The notes: generated by a model not told the origin, from the letters alone. A stretch of DNA of 64,000 bases from Selenomonadaceae bacterium (GCA_017527075.1 JAFXQM010000008.1:1-64000), one strand, 5' to 3'; positions 27,494 to 36,800 are shown, counted from the first letter of the stretch. A program made the numbers and translations.

Positions 27494-29104
27494 TCACCTC
27501 ATCAAACTTTGATTGAAATCTTCCACGACGCGCTCAACAATTTTTTTCGTCGCGTCCTTGTGCACGTCATAAATTTTTTCCAAAATCTCCTGCCGCCTCT
27601 CGAAGAGCGGGTCGTTGCCGTTCATCAGCTCCTCAAGATATTTTTCGACATCCTTGCGGCTGTGCGCGACGTAAAGTGCCGCGAACATTTCTTCGTATTC
27701 GGGCAGGGGAATCGCCGCGGAGTATTCGCAATAAATAATCGGTCTGCCCGTCAGGAAGAGCGGACACATAATCGACGAATAATCCGTGATGAAAATATCG
27801 ACGGGGCGAATGCTGTCGAACATGCCCGCGAGCGTCGTCTGCCGATGAATTTTATTTGCCTTGAGGGTTTCGTCGTACGCCGTGATTTTTTCGCGGCTCA
27901 TAAATTTTTTCTTCATGAGTTCATTGAAGAGGTCGGGGTGCGGGCGGAAAATTAATTTGACTTTGTCGCCGAATTTTTTGCTCAGCGCGATGAAGTCGTC
28001 CTTATACTCCATGAAGTGACTGCCCGCGATTTTTCCGTCGAAACTCCAGCGCGGCGACCACATGATACACGTCGCGCCCGAAGATTCTTTTTCCAGTTTG
28101 TAATAAGGTTTAAGCGCGGGGAAGCCGAGGAACTCCACGTGCTGATAATTCATGCTCGCGTCCTGCGGAAATCTTTTGAGGAACTCGGCCTTAACGGTTT
28201 CGGCGGAAGGAAAATAAAAATAAACGTTGCGCCAAAAATTTCCGAAGTCGTCGAACAATCTGTCGGAGAAAGCGTAAGCCAGCGTCGTGCCGTAGGAGAT
28301 GGCACAGACCTTTGCGAACTTCACGATGTCATTTGTCCTGAAGCCCGGCATCGTCCGCCGAATGTCATAAGGGTTGGGCAGGAAGACGTAATCGGGTTTG
28401 AGCCTGCGCAAGTCCGGCAAGCTGTAACTGTAAATTTTTTCGTCGGGATATTTTTTTTGGAAGTAATCCCACGCCCGCTGCAGATATTTTGAATTGTCGC
28501 TCGGATAAACGACGATAAAAGTTTCAATGTCGCCGCGCGCCTTCATGGCCTCGCAGACGGGCAAAATTTTTTCGCCGGTGATGTAAGAGTTCACCATGAA
28601 CGCCACGCGCATTTTCCGTTTCTCGTGGCGCGCCATGTTTTGTCGGTGGAGGTAGTAAGTCGCAATCTCGGCGTCGGAGTAATCTGATTCGACGTAACAA
28701 TCGAGGAAGACGGCTTGCACATCTCTGACCAACTGCTTGTGCCACAGGTGTTGATTGAAGGGAATGTTCAAATCGGTCGGCTCCGTCAACTGAAGCATTC
28801 CCAAGACCGCAAGCTCCCGCTCGTCACGATTTATATTTTGATTGAACCACAGCCGCAACTTCTCGGTGTACTGCTCGGCGAAAAATTTCAGCGTCGGATT
28901 CTCCAAACGAATCGAAAGCAGCGCGAGATATTCCGCGTACCACGATTGGTCGGGCGCGCTGAGCAAATCTTTCGGAGAAATTTTTAACAGCCGCGCCGCC
29001 AAAGATTTTTTCCTAAAAAAAATTACGGCTTCGGGATTCAGCTTCTTGTAAAAGTCGAGTTCCAACTGAATCTTGTCCAAATTTTTTTCCTCACTCAACG
29101 TCAA
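27494..29104 (-). CDS. CDP-glycerol glycerophosphotransferase-family protein
   Basis: 536 residues. The C-terminal ~370 residues match the TagB/TagF family, which transfers glycerol-phosphate or similar groups in wall polymer or surface glycan synthesis. Diagnostic pieces are LIFRPHPDLF and DIFITDYSSIMCPLFLTGRP with IIYCEY. The N-terminal ~150 residues are helical and not recognised. The start is a TTG after GGAGGTGA; the next TTG (29098) is equally possible. In a diderm the substrate may be a capsule or LPS decoration rather than teichoic acid (inference). It shares a divergent promoter region with the sugar kinase at 29193. Confidence 0.85.
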   Translation of the reverse strand: MTLSEEKNLDKIQLELDFYKKLNPEAVIFFRKKSLAARLLKISPKDLLSAPDQSWYAEYLALLSIRLENPTLKFFAEQYTEKLRLWFNQNINRDERELAVLGMLQLTEPTDLNIPFNQHLWHKQLVRDVQAVFLDCYVESDYSDAEIATYYLHRQNMARHEKRKMRVAFMVNSYITGEKILPVCEAMKARGDIETFIVVYPSDNSKYLQRAWDYFQKKYPDEKIYSYSLPDLRRLKPDYVFLPNPYDIRRTMPGFRTNDIVKFAKVCAISYGTTLAYAFSDRLFDDFGNFWRNVYFYFPSAETVKAEFLKRFPQDASMNYQHVEFLGFPALKPYYKLEKESSGATCIMWSPRWSFDGKIAGSHFMEYKDDFIALSKKFGDKVKLIFRPHPDLFNELMKKKFMSREKITAYDETLKANKIHRQTTLAGMFDSIRPVDIFITDYSSIMCPLFLTGRPIIYCEYSAAIPLPEYEEMFAALYVAHSRKDVEKYLEELMNGNDPLFERRQEILEKIYDVHKDATKKIVERVVEDFNQSLMR

Positions 29105-29158
29105 TCACCTCCGCGGAAAAATTCTTCGGGCGGCGTTTATCCCCTGCCGCGTCCGTGA

Positions 29159-29164
29159 TATAAT
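29159..29164 (+). promoter_or_regulatory. Extended -10 promoter of the sugar kinase gene
   Basis: TGATATAAT (TG at 29156-29157), 29 bp upstream of the ATG at 29193. No recognisable -35. Confidence 0.5.
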
Positions 29165-29192
29165 GACGGAAAATTTTTCGGAGGCGAAACTC

Positions 29193-30176
29193 ATGAACAA
29201 AAGCGATTGGCAAAATTTTTTTAAGACGCGAGTCGAACGCTGCAAGGTGCTCGTCATCGGCGACATCATGATGGACAGATATTATTACGGCGACGTAAAA
29301 AAATTTGCGAGCGACGCGCCCGTCCCCGTCGCCAAAATTGTTAAGCGCAAGTCCTCACTCGGTGCCGCCGCAAACATCGCCAACAACTTGGCGAACCTCG
29401 GCTGCCAAACTTCGATTGCCGGTTTCGTCGGCGACGATCACAACTTTGAAATTCTTTCCGAGCAACTTTACGAGAGCGGCATCGACCAAGACGGATTGAT
29501 TGCGACCGATTGGCCGACCACGACAAAGATTCGAATCATGAGCGGGCACGTGCAAATGTTCCGCATGGACTTTGAGGATTTGGCTCCGCGCACCGAAGAC
29601 CAATTCGACGCGCTGAAAAGTTTCGTCAAGCAGCGACTCAACGAGAGCCTCGACGCGATTGTCCTGGCCGATTACGAGAAGGGAGTTTGCACGGAAAGAT
29701 TTTGCGCCTCGGTGATTCGCGCCGCGCACAATCACGGCGTGCCGGTGGTGGTCATGCCCTACGGTCAGCAGTGGATTAAATACGCGCAAGCCGATTACAT
29801 CACGCCCAACGTCGCCAAGATAAATAAAATTTTGCTCAGCCCCATTCCGACGGACGACGACGACGCGGCGGAAAGGGCAGGGCGTTACATCATGCGCAAA
29901 TTCCGAATCAAAAATGTTTTGGCGACTCGTTCGGAGGCGGGCATGACACTCGTGACGGACGACGACGTTGCTCACCTTCGCACGCGCGTCCAAGAAGTTT
30001 TCGACAGCGCGGGCGCAGCGGACACCGTCGCGGCGGTTTTCGCCATGGCACTGGCGGGCGGCTTGAAACCCGTCGACGGCGCGTACATTGCAAATTTGGC
30101 GGCGGGCATCGTCTTGCGCAAATCGGGAACGTATGCAATCACCCGCGAAGACGTTTTGAACGAACTGGCCGGCTGA
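29193..30176 (+). CDS. PfkB-family sugar kinase, HldE/RfaE kinase-domain-like
   Basis: 327 residues, similar to the kinase half of HldE, which phosphorylates D-glycero-manno-heptose-7-phosphate for LPS heptose. The N-terminal GDIMMDRYYYGDVKKFASDAPVPV and GAAANIANNLANLG match that group well. Deviations: the usual DPKG segment reads MPYG, and the catalytic anion-hole motif (D-x-x-GAGD) reads DSAGAADT, keeping the aspartate but losing one glycine. The nucleotidyltransferase half is absent. The start ATG follows CGGAGGCG. It may be a heptose kinase with altered specificity or a non-catalytic relative. Confidence 0.75.
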   Translation: MNKSDWQNFFKTRVERCKVLVIGDIMMDRYYYGDVKKFASDAPVPVAKIVKRKSSLGAAANIANNLANLGCQTSIAGFVGDDHNFEILSEQLYESGIDQDGLIATDWPTTTKIRIMSGHVQMFRMDFEDLAPRTEDQFDALKSFVKQRLNESLDAIVLADYEKGVCTERFCASVIRAAHNHGVPVVVMPYGQQWIKYAQADYITPNVAKINKILLSPIPTDDDDAAERAGRYIMRKFRIKNVLATRSEAGMTLVTDDDVAHLRTRVQEVFDSAGAADTVAAVFAMALAGGLKPVDGAYIANLAAGIVLRKSGTYAITREDVLNELAG

Positions 30177-30180
30177 CTTC

Positions 30181-30228
30181 AGTTAGGAGTTAGGAGTTAA
30201 GAGTTAGGAATTAGGAATGAAGAATTGA
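30181..30228. repeat. Heptamer-repeat array (e)
   Basis: Direct units of the type TTAGGAG, TTAAGAG and TTAGGAA, without a clear inverse arm. It sits between the sugar kinase stop and dispersed-element copy B. Confidence 0.7.
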
Positions 30229-30237
30229 GGCCGACAG

Positions 30238-30500
30238 GGATGTCGGCCGCGCCGCGTCTGACGCCGTGATGGCGTCATCCGGCGCACACCAGGCACGGGT
30301 AATTCGTTACTTCGAATCATGAGCGACCAACGCCCCTGCGAGGTGCCCTTTTCTTTTGCTTACTTTTCTTTTGGGCACGCAAAAGAAAAGTAAGGTTCAA
30401 CATACAAAAAAATTTTTTTAGCCCGATTAGCAAGACGCCCTGTGACAGTGAGGAAAGGTTCTGCGAGTCCACTCTTGAGAAAGACGGGACGCCCCCGCCA
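30238..30500 (+). repeat. Dispersed ~250-bp element, copy B
   Basis: Same order of blocks as copy D: TGACGCC palindrome, CACGGGT, a second T-rich block, the 15-bp hairpin at 30359-30394, and the tail with TCTGCGAGTCCACTCTTGAG. An extra CTTTTCTTTTG just before the hairpin could compete for the A-rich arm. Confidence 0.85.
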
Positions 30501-30558
30501 TAAACGGAGGGTATTAAGTACTACAATAAAATATATGACAAAAAACGGCGCGCCCAGT

Positions 30559-30587
30559 GAAGGATTTAGTTTAACTTTGAAGAATTA
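30559..30587 (+). promoter_or_regulatory. Sigma-H-type promoter of spoVS
   Basis: GAAGGATTT (30559-30567), an 11-bp spacer and GAAGAATTA (30579-30587) fit the Bacillus sigma-H consensus (RNAGGAWWW, 11-12 bp, RNNGAATWW) at every specified position. It lies about 90 bp before the spoVS ATG, matching the known sigma-H control of spoVS in B. subtilis. Confidence 0.6.
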
Positions 30588-30675
30588 ACCCGAAAGACAT
30601 CTTAGACGCAGAAGGAGCCGCAGCAGGTAGAAAACCACTACAACACCAAAATGCAACAAGGGAGGAGGATCAATC

Positions 30676-30936
30676 ATGGAAGTTCTAAAGGTATCAGCCA
30701 AATCTAACCCCAATTCCGTCGCCGGCGCACTCGCGGGAGTTATCCGCGAAACCGGAAGTGCCGAGATGCAGGCGATAGGTGCCGGAGCGCTGAACCAAGC
30801 GGTGAAAGCGGTTGCCATTGCACGCGGCTTCGTGGCACCGCACGGCGTGGACCTCATCTGCATTCCTGCTTTTACGGACATTGAGATTGACGGGAGTGAA
30901 CGCACTGCTATAAAGCTCATAGTCGAGCCGCGTTAA
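30676..30936 (+). CDS. spoVS: Stage V sporulation protein S
   Basis: 86 residues, the full length of the family. It matches SpoVS closely (EVLKVSAKSNPNSVAGALAG and KAVAIARGFVAPHGVDL). In Bacillus SpoVS is needed for spore coat and cortex development; homologues also occur in non-sporulators, and the Alba-like fold suggests nucleic-acid binding. The ATG follows a strong GGGAGGAGG. A sigma-H-like promoter precedes it. The PHP phosphatase gene follows on the same strand 69 bp later, possibly in one transcript. Confidence 0.96.
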   Translation: MEVLKVSAKSNPNSVAGALAGVIRETGSAEMQAIGAGALNQAVKAVAIARGFVAPHGVDLICIPAFTDIEIDGSERTAIKLIVEPR

Positions 30937-31005
30937 TTCCTCCCGCCCAAAGCATTTAAAAATTTTTTGAAGCCGTAAGAGGCGGACAGCACGGAGGGAA
31001 AGTTA

Positions 31006-31830
31006 ATGGCCGGCGATTTGCACACTCATACAAATTTTTCGGACGGCTCGTGCTCCCCCGAAGAACTCGTGGCGGCGGCAAAAAAAATCGGTCTCCATTA
31101 TTTGGGCATAACCGACCACGACACCGTTGACGGCGTGCGCCAGCTTTACGAGAACGGGCTTTATCCCGGCAGAGGCGTAAACATAATTCCCGGGGTCGAG
31201 CTCAGTGCGAACCATCCCGAAAAAGACATCCACATCGTCGGTTACAACATTGACATCTACAACGAAGCCCTCTTGGAAATTATTGAAAAGATTATCGAGG
31301 CGCGCTGGGAAAGATTCAGCGAAATAATTGAGATCCTTCAAACCAAAAAGTACAACATTCGTGAGGCGGACGTTTTGAAAGTCGCGGGCACCAGTCGTTC
31401 AATCGGTCGGGCGCACATCGCTCGGACACTGGTAAAAATCGGCGCGTTCAAAACCGTTCGCGAGGCTTTTGAAAAAATGCTCGGCAAAGGAAAACCCGCT
31501 TACGTGCCGCGTTACCTGCCCGAAGTCGACGAAGTTATCGACGTGATTCATCAGGCGGGCGGCGTGGCAACTCTGGCGCATCCCAAACTCGTCGGTGACG
31601 ATGAACTTGTCGAGGAGCTTTGCAAAAAGTTGGACGGCTTGGAAGTTTATTACCCCTGCCACAAACCCGAAGACACGCAACATTATTTTTTCATGGCGAA
31701 GAGATACAATTTGCTGATAACGGGCGGCAGCGACTTTCACGGCACGTCCTCCCGATTCGTCAAAGACCTCGGCGACTTCACGATAAGCGACGCCCTCGCC
31801 GAAAAATTTTTCCTCAAGCATTCGAGTTAA
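31006..31830 (+). CDS. PHP-domain phosphoesterase (TrpH/nucleotide phosphatase-like)
   Basis: 274 residues with the full set of PHP metal-binding motifs: DLHTHTNFSDGS, GITDHDT, PGVELSA, THL-equivalent LAHPK and GSDFHG. Close relatives hydrolyse 3',5'-nucleoside bisphosphates or the 5' end of small RNAs; the substrate here is inferred. About residues 100-165 form the helical insert typical of this group. The ATG follows ACGGAGGG. The gene ends at a terminator shared with dnaJ on the opposite strand. Confidence 0.9.
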   Translation: MAGDLHTHTNFSDGSCSPEELVAAAKKIGLHYLGITDHDTVDGVRQLYENGLYPGRGVNIIPGVELSANHPEKDIHIVGYNIDIYNEALLEIIEKIIEARWERFSEIIEILQTKKYNIREADVLKVAGTSRSIGRAHIARTLVKIGAFKTVREAFEKMLGKGKPAYVPRYLPEVDEVIDVIHQAGGVATLAHPKLVGDDELVEELCKKLDGLEVYYPCHKPEDTQHYFFMAKRYNLLITGGSDFHGTSSRFVKDLGDFTISDALAEKFFLKHSS

Positions 31831-31833
31831 TGC

Positions 31834-31870
31834 AAAAAAAATCCGTCACAGAATCGTGGCGGATTTTTTC
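31834..31870. terminator. Bidirectional terminator between PHP gene and dnaJ
   Basis: The stem AATCCGTCAC / GTGGCGGATT with a six-base loop has T runs after it on the plus strand and on the minus strand (TTTTTTTGC). Confidence 0.85.
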
Positions 31871-31886
31871 GTGCGGCGAAAAATTT

Positions 31887-33056
31887 TTATTCGAATAAGT
31901 CCTTGAGCTTGTCGAAGAAAGATTTCTTTTCGGGATTGTTGGTCGAGTCGGAGCCGCGGTCTTCAAACTCGCGCAAAAGTTTTTTCTGGCGTTCGGAAAG
32001 ATTTTTCGGCGTGAGAACTTTGAGCTTGACGAATTCATCGCCGCGCCCTTCGCCGCGCAAATGTGGAATGCCTTTATCGCGAATCCTGAGCACCGCGCCC
32101 GATTGAGTGCCTTCGGGAATCGTGAGCTCAACTTTGCCGTCAATCGTCGGAGCGTCAATCTTCGCGCCGAGAGCAGCCTGCACGAAGCTGATTGGAATTT
32201 CGCAGTAAACGTTCGTGTCTTGCCGCGAGAAAATTTTGTGCGGCTTGATGTTAATGTAAACGTACAAATCGCCGGGAGTGCCGCCGCGTTCGCCCGCCTG
32301 CCCGCCGTTTTGAATGCGGAGCCGCTGACCGCTGTCGACGCCGCGCGGAACGTTAATTTCGATGTCGCGCGTGACTTTGATTTTTCCCGCGCCGTGACAT
32401 TTCTCGCAGGGGTTTTTGATAATCTGACCGGAGCCGTGGCAGCGTTCGCACTCTCTGGCATTTTGAATGATTCCGAACGGCGTGCGAGTCGTCGTCTGCC
32501 GCATGCCTGTGCCGTGGCAGTCGGGGCATTCGTCGGGCTTTGTACCTTTCTTTGCGCCCGTGCCGCCGCATTCTTCGCAGGTCTCCATGCGCGGAACTTT
32601 AATCGTCATCTTCTTGCCGAACGCCGCCTCCTCGAACGTGACGTACAAATCGTAACGCAAATCTGCGCCGCGCTGAGGACCGCGCTTTTGACGCGTGCGA
32701 GCACCGCCGCCAAAAAAGTCGCCGAAGATATCGCCGAAGCCGAAACCGCCGCCCATGTGGTTGAAGATATCTTCCATGTTGATGTTGCCGGTGTAAGTGC
32801 CGCCGCTCTGACCGTAACCGCCGCCGCTGAATGCCGCGTGCCCGAATTGGTCGTACTGCGCGCGCTTTTCTTTATCCTTGAGCACGTCGTAGGCCTCGTT
32901 AATTTCTTTCATCTTTTCCTCGGCGGCTTTGGGGTCGTCGCGGTTCAGGTCGGGGTGATATTTCCTGGCGAGCTTGCGGTAGGCTTTTTTTATCTCGTCA
33001 TCCGTCGAATTTTTATTGACGCCGAGCACCTCGTAATAATCTTTTTTGTCAGCCAT
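31887..33056 (-). CDS. dnaJ: Chaperone DnaJ (Hsp40)
   Basis: 389 residues. Presents unfolded clients to DnaK and stimulates its ATPase. The J domain (1-70) has the HPD motif (RKYHPDLN). A Gly/Phe-rich linker with [17 protein letters not shown] follows. Four CxxCxGxG zinc repeats begin [24 protein letters not shown] and CEKCHGAG. The C-terminal beta domains complete the protein. The ATG follows AAGGAGATGATTTT. It is last in the grpE-dnaK-dnaJ operon, separated from dnaK by heptamer array (f). Confidence 0.98.
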   Translation of the reverse strand: MADKKDYYEVLGVNKNSTDDEIKKAYRKLARKYHPDLNRDDPKAAEEKMKEINEAYDVLKDKEKRAQYDQFGHAAFSGGGYGQSGGTYTGNINMEDIFNHMGGGFGFGDIFGDFFGGGARTRQKRGPQRGADLRYDLYVTFEEAAFGKKMTIKVPRMETCEECGGTGAKKGTKPDECPDCHGTGMRQTTTRTPFGIIQNARECERCHGSGQIIKNPCEKCHGAGKIKVTRDIEINVPRGVDSGQRLRIQNGGQAGERGGTPGDLYVYINIKPHKIFSRQDTNVYCEIPISFVQAALGAKIDAPTIDGKVELTIPEGTQSGAVLRIRDKGIPHLRGEGRGDEFVKLKVLTPKNLSERQKKLLREFEDRGSDSTNNPEKKSFFDKLKDLFE

Positions 33057-33072
33057 AAAATCATCTCCTTGA

Positions 33073-33132
33073 CAGGGAAAAGGGAGTAGGGACTAATTTT
33101 TTTCATTCCCTACTCCCTGATACCTACTCCTT
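33073..33132. repeat. Heptamer-repeat inverted array (f)
   Basis: The left arm holds AAGGGAG/TAGGGAC units and the right arm the inverse CCCTACT/ACCTACT units, around a T-rich loop. It lies between dnaK and dnaJ and could reduce expression of dnaJ relative to dnaK (inference). Confidence 0.75.
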
Positions 33133-33137
33133 AAAAA

Positions 33138-34991
33138 TTATTTCTTCTCGGTGAACTCCGCGTCAATCGTGTCGTCGTCCTGCTTGTTGGAGCTTTGCTG
33201 TTGTTGCTGCTGAGTGAAGTCGGCATTGGGCTCGCCCTGATTAGGAGCCGCGCCCGCCTTGTAAGCCGCCTCGCTGAGTTTGTAAAGGGCTTGGCGAACT
33301 TCCTCGGTCAATTTCTTGAGCGTGTCGGTGTCGGCGGTGTCGATTTTCTCTTTGAGAGCCTGCGCGGCGTTGCGGACGTTTTTAATCAAGTCGTCGTCAA
33401 CTTTACCCTCGAAGTCCTTGCAAGTTTTTTCGGACTGGTAAACGGTGTGCTCGGCGTCGTTCTTTGCGTCGGCTGCCTCGCGTTTCTTTTTATCTTCAGC
33501 CTCGTGCGCCTTCGCCTCGTCAACCATGCGGTCGATATCTTCCTTGCTCATGCCGCTGGACGATTGAATCGTAATTTTCTGTTCCTTGCCGGTGGATTTA
33601 TCCTTCGCGCTGACGTTGACGATACCGTTGCGGTCGATGTCGAAGGTGACTTCAATCTGCGGGACGCCGCGCGGTGCCGGCGGGATATCGCTGAGAACGA
33701 AGCGTCCCAAAGTTTTGTTGCCCGCTGCCATCTCGCGTTCGCCCTGCAGGACGTGAATCTCAACGCTGGTCTGACCGTCCGCCGCCGTGGAGAAGACTTG
33801 CGATTTTTGCGTCGGGATGGTCGTGTTGCGTTCGATAATCTTGGTGCACACGCCGCCGAGCGTTTCAATGCCCAGAGACAACGGAGTGACGTCGAGCAGA
33901 AGAATTTCATTGCCCTTGCCGAATTCGCCGCTGAGGACGCCGCCCTGAATCGCCGCGCCAATCGAAACGCATTCGTCGGGATTGATTCCTTTGGACGGTT
34001 CCTTGCCGAGGATTTCGCGAATTGCATTTTGCACGGCGGGGATTCTGGTCGAGCCGCCGACGAGGATAATCTTGTCGATGTCGTTGCCGCTCAAGCCCGC
34101 GTCCTTCATGGCACTGCGGGTCGGTCCCATTGTGCGCTCAACGAGGTCGCGAGTGAGGTCGTCGAACTTCGCGCGCGTCAAAGTCAAATCCAAATGCTTC
34201 GGACCGCTGGCGTCGGCTGTGATGAACGGCAGATTGATATTCGTCGAAGTCATGGAGCTCAACTCAATCTTTGCCTTCTCCGCCGCCTCAATCAGACGCT
34301 GGGCACTCATTTTGTCTTTGGAAAGGTCGATGCCGTTATCGCGTTTGAATTCGCTGACCATCCAGTCCATAACCTTTTTGTCGAAGTCGTCGCCGCCGAG
34401 GTGTGTGTCGCCGCTGGTCGCTTTGACTTCGAAGGTGTGCTCGTCGAGTTCGAGGATTGAAACGTCGAACGTGCCGCCGCCCAGGTCGAAAACCAAAATC
34501 GTTTCGTCATTGTCTTTGTCCAAGCCGTAAGCAAGCGCGGCCGCCGTCGGCTCGTTGATGATTCTCAAGACTTCGAGACCCGCAATCGTGCCGGCGTCTT
34601 TGGTCGCCTGGCGTTGGCTGTCGTTGAAGTAAGCGGGCACGGTGATGACTGCCTGCGTGACGGTTTCGCCGAGGTAAGCTTCAGCGTCGGCTTTGAGCTT
34701 TTGCAAAACCATCGCGGAAATTTCGGGCGGCGTGTAATTTTTATCGTCGATTGAAACTTTGTAACTTTCGCCCATGTGACGCTTGATTGAACTAATCGTT
34801 CTGTCGGGATTGCTGACGGCCTGACGCTTTGCCAGCTGACCGACGAGGCGTTGACCGTCCTTGGTGAAGCCGACGACCGACGGAGTGATTCGGCTGCCTT
34901 CGGGGTTTGTGATGACCGTGGGCTCGCCGCCTTCAATGACGCTCACGACGCTGTTTGTTGTTCCCAAATCTATTCCGATGACTTTACTCAT
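33138..34991 (-). CDS. dnaK: Chaperone DnaK (Hsp70)
   Basis: 617 residues, normal length. The ATPase domain (1-~360) shows [11 protein letters not shown], the phosphate loop [12 protein letters not shown] and [11 protein letters not shown]. The substrate-binding domain has the [17 protein letters not shown] start. A helical lid ends in a Gln-rich tail before DAEFTEKK. It folds proteins together with DnaJ and GrpE. The ATG follows GGGAGGAATAAATC, 15 bp behind grpE. No HrcA gene or CIRCE operator is visible in the window. Confidence 0.98.
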   Translation of the reverse strand: MSKVIGIDLGTTNSVVSVIEGGEPTVITNPEGSRITPSVVGFTKDGQRLVGQLAKRQAVSNPDRTISSIKRHMGESYKVSIDDKNYTPPEISAMVLQKLKADAEAYLGETVTQAVITVPAYFNDSQRQATKDAGTIAGLEVLRIINEPTAAALAYGLDKDNDETILVFDLGGGTFDVSILELDEHTFEVKATSGDTHLGGDDFDKKVMDWMVSEFKRDNGIDLSKDKMSAQRLIEAAEKAKIELSSMTSTNINLPFITADASGPKHLDLTLTRAKFDDLTRDLVERTMGPTRSAMKDAGLSGNDIDKIILVGGSTRIPAVQNAIREILGKEPSKGINPDECVSIGAAIQGGVLSGEFGKGNEILLLDVTPLSLGIETLGGVCTKIIERNTTIPTQKSQVFSTAADGQTSVEIHVLQGEREMAAGNKTLGRFVLSDIPPAPRGVPQIEVTFDIDRNGIVNVSAKDKSTGKEQKITIQSSSGMSKEDIDRMVDEAKAHEAEDKKKREAADAKNDAEHTVYQSEKTCKDFEGKVDDDLIKNVRNAAQALKEKIDTADTDTLKKLTEEVRQALYKLSEAAYKAGAAPNQGEPNADFTQQQQQQSSNKQDDDTIDAEFTEKK

Positions 34992-35006
34992 GATTTATTC
35001 CTCCCG

Positions 35007-35582
35007 TTAAGAATTGTTCACCACTTGAACCATGCTCGGACGAATCACTTTGCCGCGCGCGGTGTATCCGCGTTGGAATTCCGCAGCGATTGTTCCGTCC
35101 TCTTTTGTCTCGTCCTTGACCGTGCCCACTGCTTGATGGAAATTCGGGTCGAACATCTTGCCGACGGTTTCAATCGGCTCAAGTCCGTGCTTGCCCATGA
35201 CTGCCACGGTCTCCTGCTTAATCATCTCAATTCCTTTGCGAAGGGTCTCAACGTCAGCTTGCTCGGCTTTCTCCGCCGCCTCCGATGCCCGGCTCAAGTT
35301 GTCGAGCAGCGGGAGCAAATCTTTCAAGAACGATTGCTCAATCACCGCCGCCAGCTCTGACCTCTCGCGGTCGGTGCGCTTCCTGAAGTTTGCGAAGTCC
35401 GCTTGCAACCTGAGGAATCGGTCGTCCTTCGCGCTGAGTTCCGCCTTTAAATTTTCAAGCTCCGCCGTCGTGTCCTCGGAAATATTTTCTTCGACTTCGG
35501 GCGCGGCTTGTTTCATCTGCAAAGTTATTTCTGCGCTGTCGCCGTCCTCGTTGTTGACGGTGACTTTTTTTTCTTCTGCCAA
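35007..35582 (-). CDS. grpE: Nucleotide exchange factor GrpE
   Basis: 191 residues from a TTG that follows AGAGAGGTGG; longer frames upstream run into the promoter. The acidic N-terminus is followed by a long coiled coil (about 55-110) including LQADFANFRKRTDRER, and the beta domain (about 135-190) with GKMFDPNFHQAV and RGYTARGKVIRPSMVQV. It releases ADP from DnaK. First gene of the chaperone operon; a GTG four codons upstream is an alternative start. Confidence 0.95.
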   Translation of the reverse strand: MAEEKKVTVNNEDGDSAEITLQMKQAAPEVEENISEDTTAELENLKAELSAKDDRFLRLQADFANFRKRTDRERSELAAVIEQSFLKDLLPLLDNLSRASEAAEKAEQADVETLRKGIEMIKQETVAVMGKHGLEPIETVGKMFDPNFHQAVGTVKDETKEDGTIAAEFQRGYTARGKVIRPSMVQVVNNS

Positions 35583-35607
35583 GTCGTCCACCTCTCTTTC
35601 GGCGCAA

Positions 35608-35636
35608 ACCTTAACACCAATTAGACAAAAAGTCAA
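35608..35636 (-). promoter_or_regulatory. Promoter of grpE-dnaK-dnaJ
   Basis: Minus strand TTGACT, 17 bp, TAAGGT, ending 25 bp before the TTG start. The -10 is imperfect. No CIRCE inverted repeat is present around it. Confidence 0.4.
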
Positions 35637-35690
35637 GAGTTTTTCCTTACAAATTTTTCTGCGGGATTTTTTTTTGCGCGCGGCTCTGAT

Positions 35691-35696
35691 ATAATC
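35691..35696 (+). promoter_or_regulatory. Extended -10 promoter of the HAD phosphatase
   Basis: TGATATAAT about 33 bp upstream of the ATG at 35729. No good -35 element. Confidence 0.45.
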
Positions 35697-35728
35697 GGCG
35701 CGTGATTCAAAGATAAGGAGTGCTTGAG

Positions 35729-36526
35729 ATGATAAAATTGTTCGTGACCGATATCGACGGCACGCTCTTGCCGGTGGGCAGCGCGGTCGTTCCCGAAAAA
35801 AATATTGAGGCAGTCAAAGCGATGACGGCGGCGGGCGTCAAGGTCGTAATCGCGACGGGTCGAATGCACGGTGCCGCCTTGCCGATAGCCGCGCAGCTCG
35901 GAGCGTCCCTCCCGATAATTTCATTCAACGGAGCACTGATAAAATCTTCGGCGGGCGAAATCCTTCACGCACAATATATGGACGCGGCACTTGTCGTTGA
36001 GCTGATAAATTTTTTTGAGGAGCGCGGCTGGCATTTGCAAAGTTATTCGGGCGATGAACTTTACGTTCCGAAGCGCAACAGCCTCGTGGAGTTTTACGAG
36101 AAGATGATACGCGTCAAAGCTGTAGAAGTCGGCTGGAACGGCTTGCGCGCGCGGACGAAAAATGTCCCGAAACTTTTGACGGTATCCGACACGCCCGAAG
36201 AGGCTCTGCAAAAACTCGACGCGGCAAAAAAAATTTTCGACGGACGCGCGGAGATAACTCGGTCGGCGGCGCGCTTCACGGAGTTCATGTCGCTCGGCGT
36301 GAGCAAGGCGGGCGCGATAAAAATTTTGGCGGAGAAATTCGGCGTCGATAACTCGGAGGTCATGGCGATTGGCGATTCGGAAAATGATTTGGCGATGATA
36401 ACTTCGGTCGGCTGCGGTGTCGCCATGGGCAACGCAGTTGATGCCGTCAAAGCCGCCGCCCCGCACATAACCGACACCTGCGAAAATTTTGGTTTCGCCA
36501 AAGCCGTTTACGATTTTGTTCTGTGA
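35729..36526 (+). CDS. Cof-type HAD-superfamily phosphatase
   Basis: 265 residues. HAD motif I FVTDIDGTLL (catalytic Asp pair at about 9 and 11), motif II ISFNGALI, the lysine in VSKAGAIKIL, and motif IV AIGDSENDLAMI. The cap domain between (about 85-185) is the Cof/YidA type, which usually dephosphorylates sugar phosphates, FMN or cofactor precursors; the substrate is not predictable here. The ATG follows AAGGAG by nine bases. It stands alone before the repeat array upstream of rapZ. Confidence 0.92.
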   Translation: MIKLFVTDIDGTLLPVGSAVVPEKNIEAVKAMTAAGVKVVIATGRMHGAALPIAAQLGASLPIISFNGALIKSSAGEILHAQYMDAALVVELINFFEERGWHLQSYSGDELYVPKRNSLVEFYEKMIRVKAVEVGWNGLRARTKNVPKLLTVSDTPEEALQKLDAAKKIFDGRAEITRSAARFTEFMSLGVSKAGAIKILAEKFGVDNSEVMAIGDSENDLAMITSVGCGVAMGNAVDAVKAAAPHITDTCENFGFAKAVYDFVL

Positions 36527-36554
36527 AAAATTTTTACGCGGTAAAAAAATTTTT

Positions 36555-36800
36555 CAGCGGTTGCGGCTGAGAATTCGGACTCAAAAAATTTTTTCGACGC
36601 TCGCGGCTGACAATTCGGGCTCAAAAAATTTTTCGACGCTCGCGGCTGAGAATTCGGGCTGAAAAAATTTTTCGGCACTCGCGGCTGACAATTCGGGCTG
36701 AAAAAATTTTTCGGCGCTCGCGGCTGAGGATTTGGGCTGAAAAATTTTTCGACGGGCGCGGCGGATGATTCGGGCTCAAAAAATTTTTTCGACGGTCGCA
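36555..36800. repeat. Tandem array of ~39-bp units upstream of rapZ
   Basis: About six units of 39-41 bp. Each contains GCGGCTGA, ATTCGGGCT and a perfect A6T6 or A6T5-type palindrome followed by TTCGACG or TTCGGCG. It fills the 320-bp gap between the HAD phosphatase and rapZ. The period equals 13 codons, so an open frame runs through it on the minus strand, but no ribosome site or family supports a protein. Confidence 0.85.
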
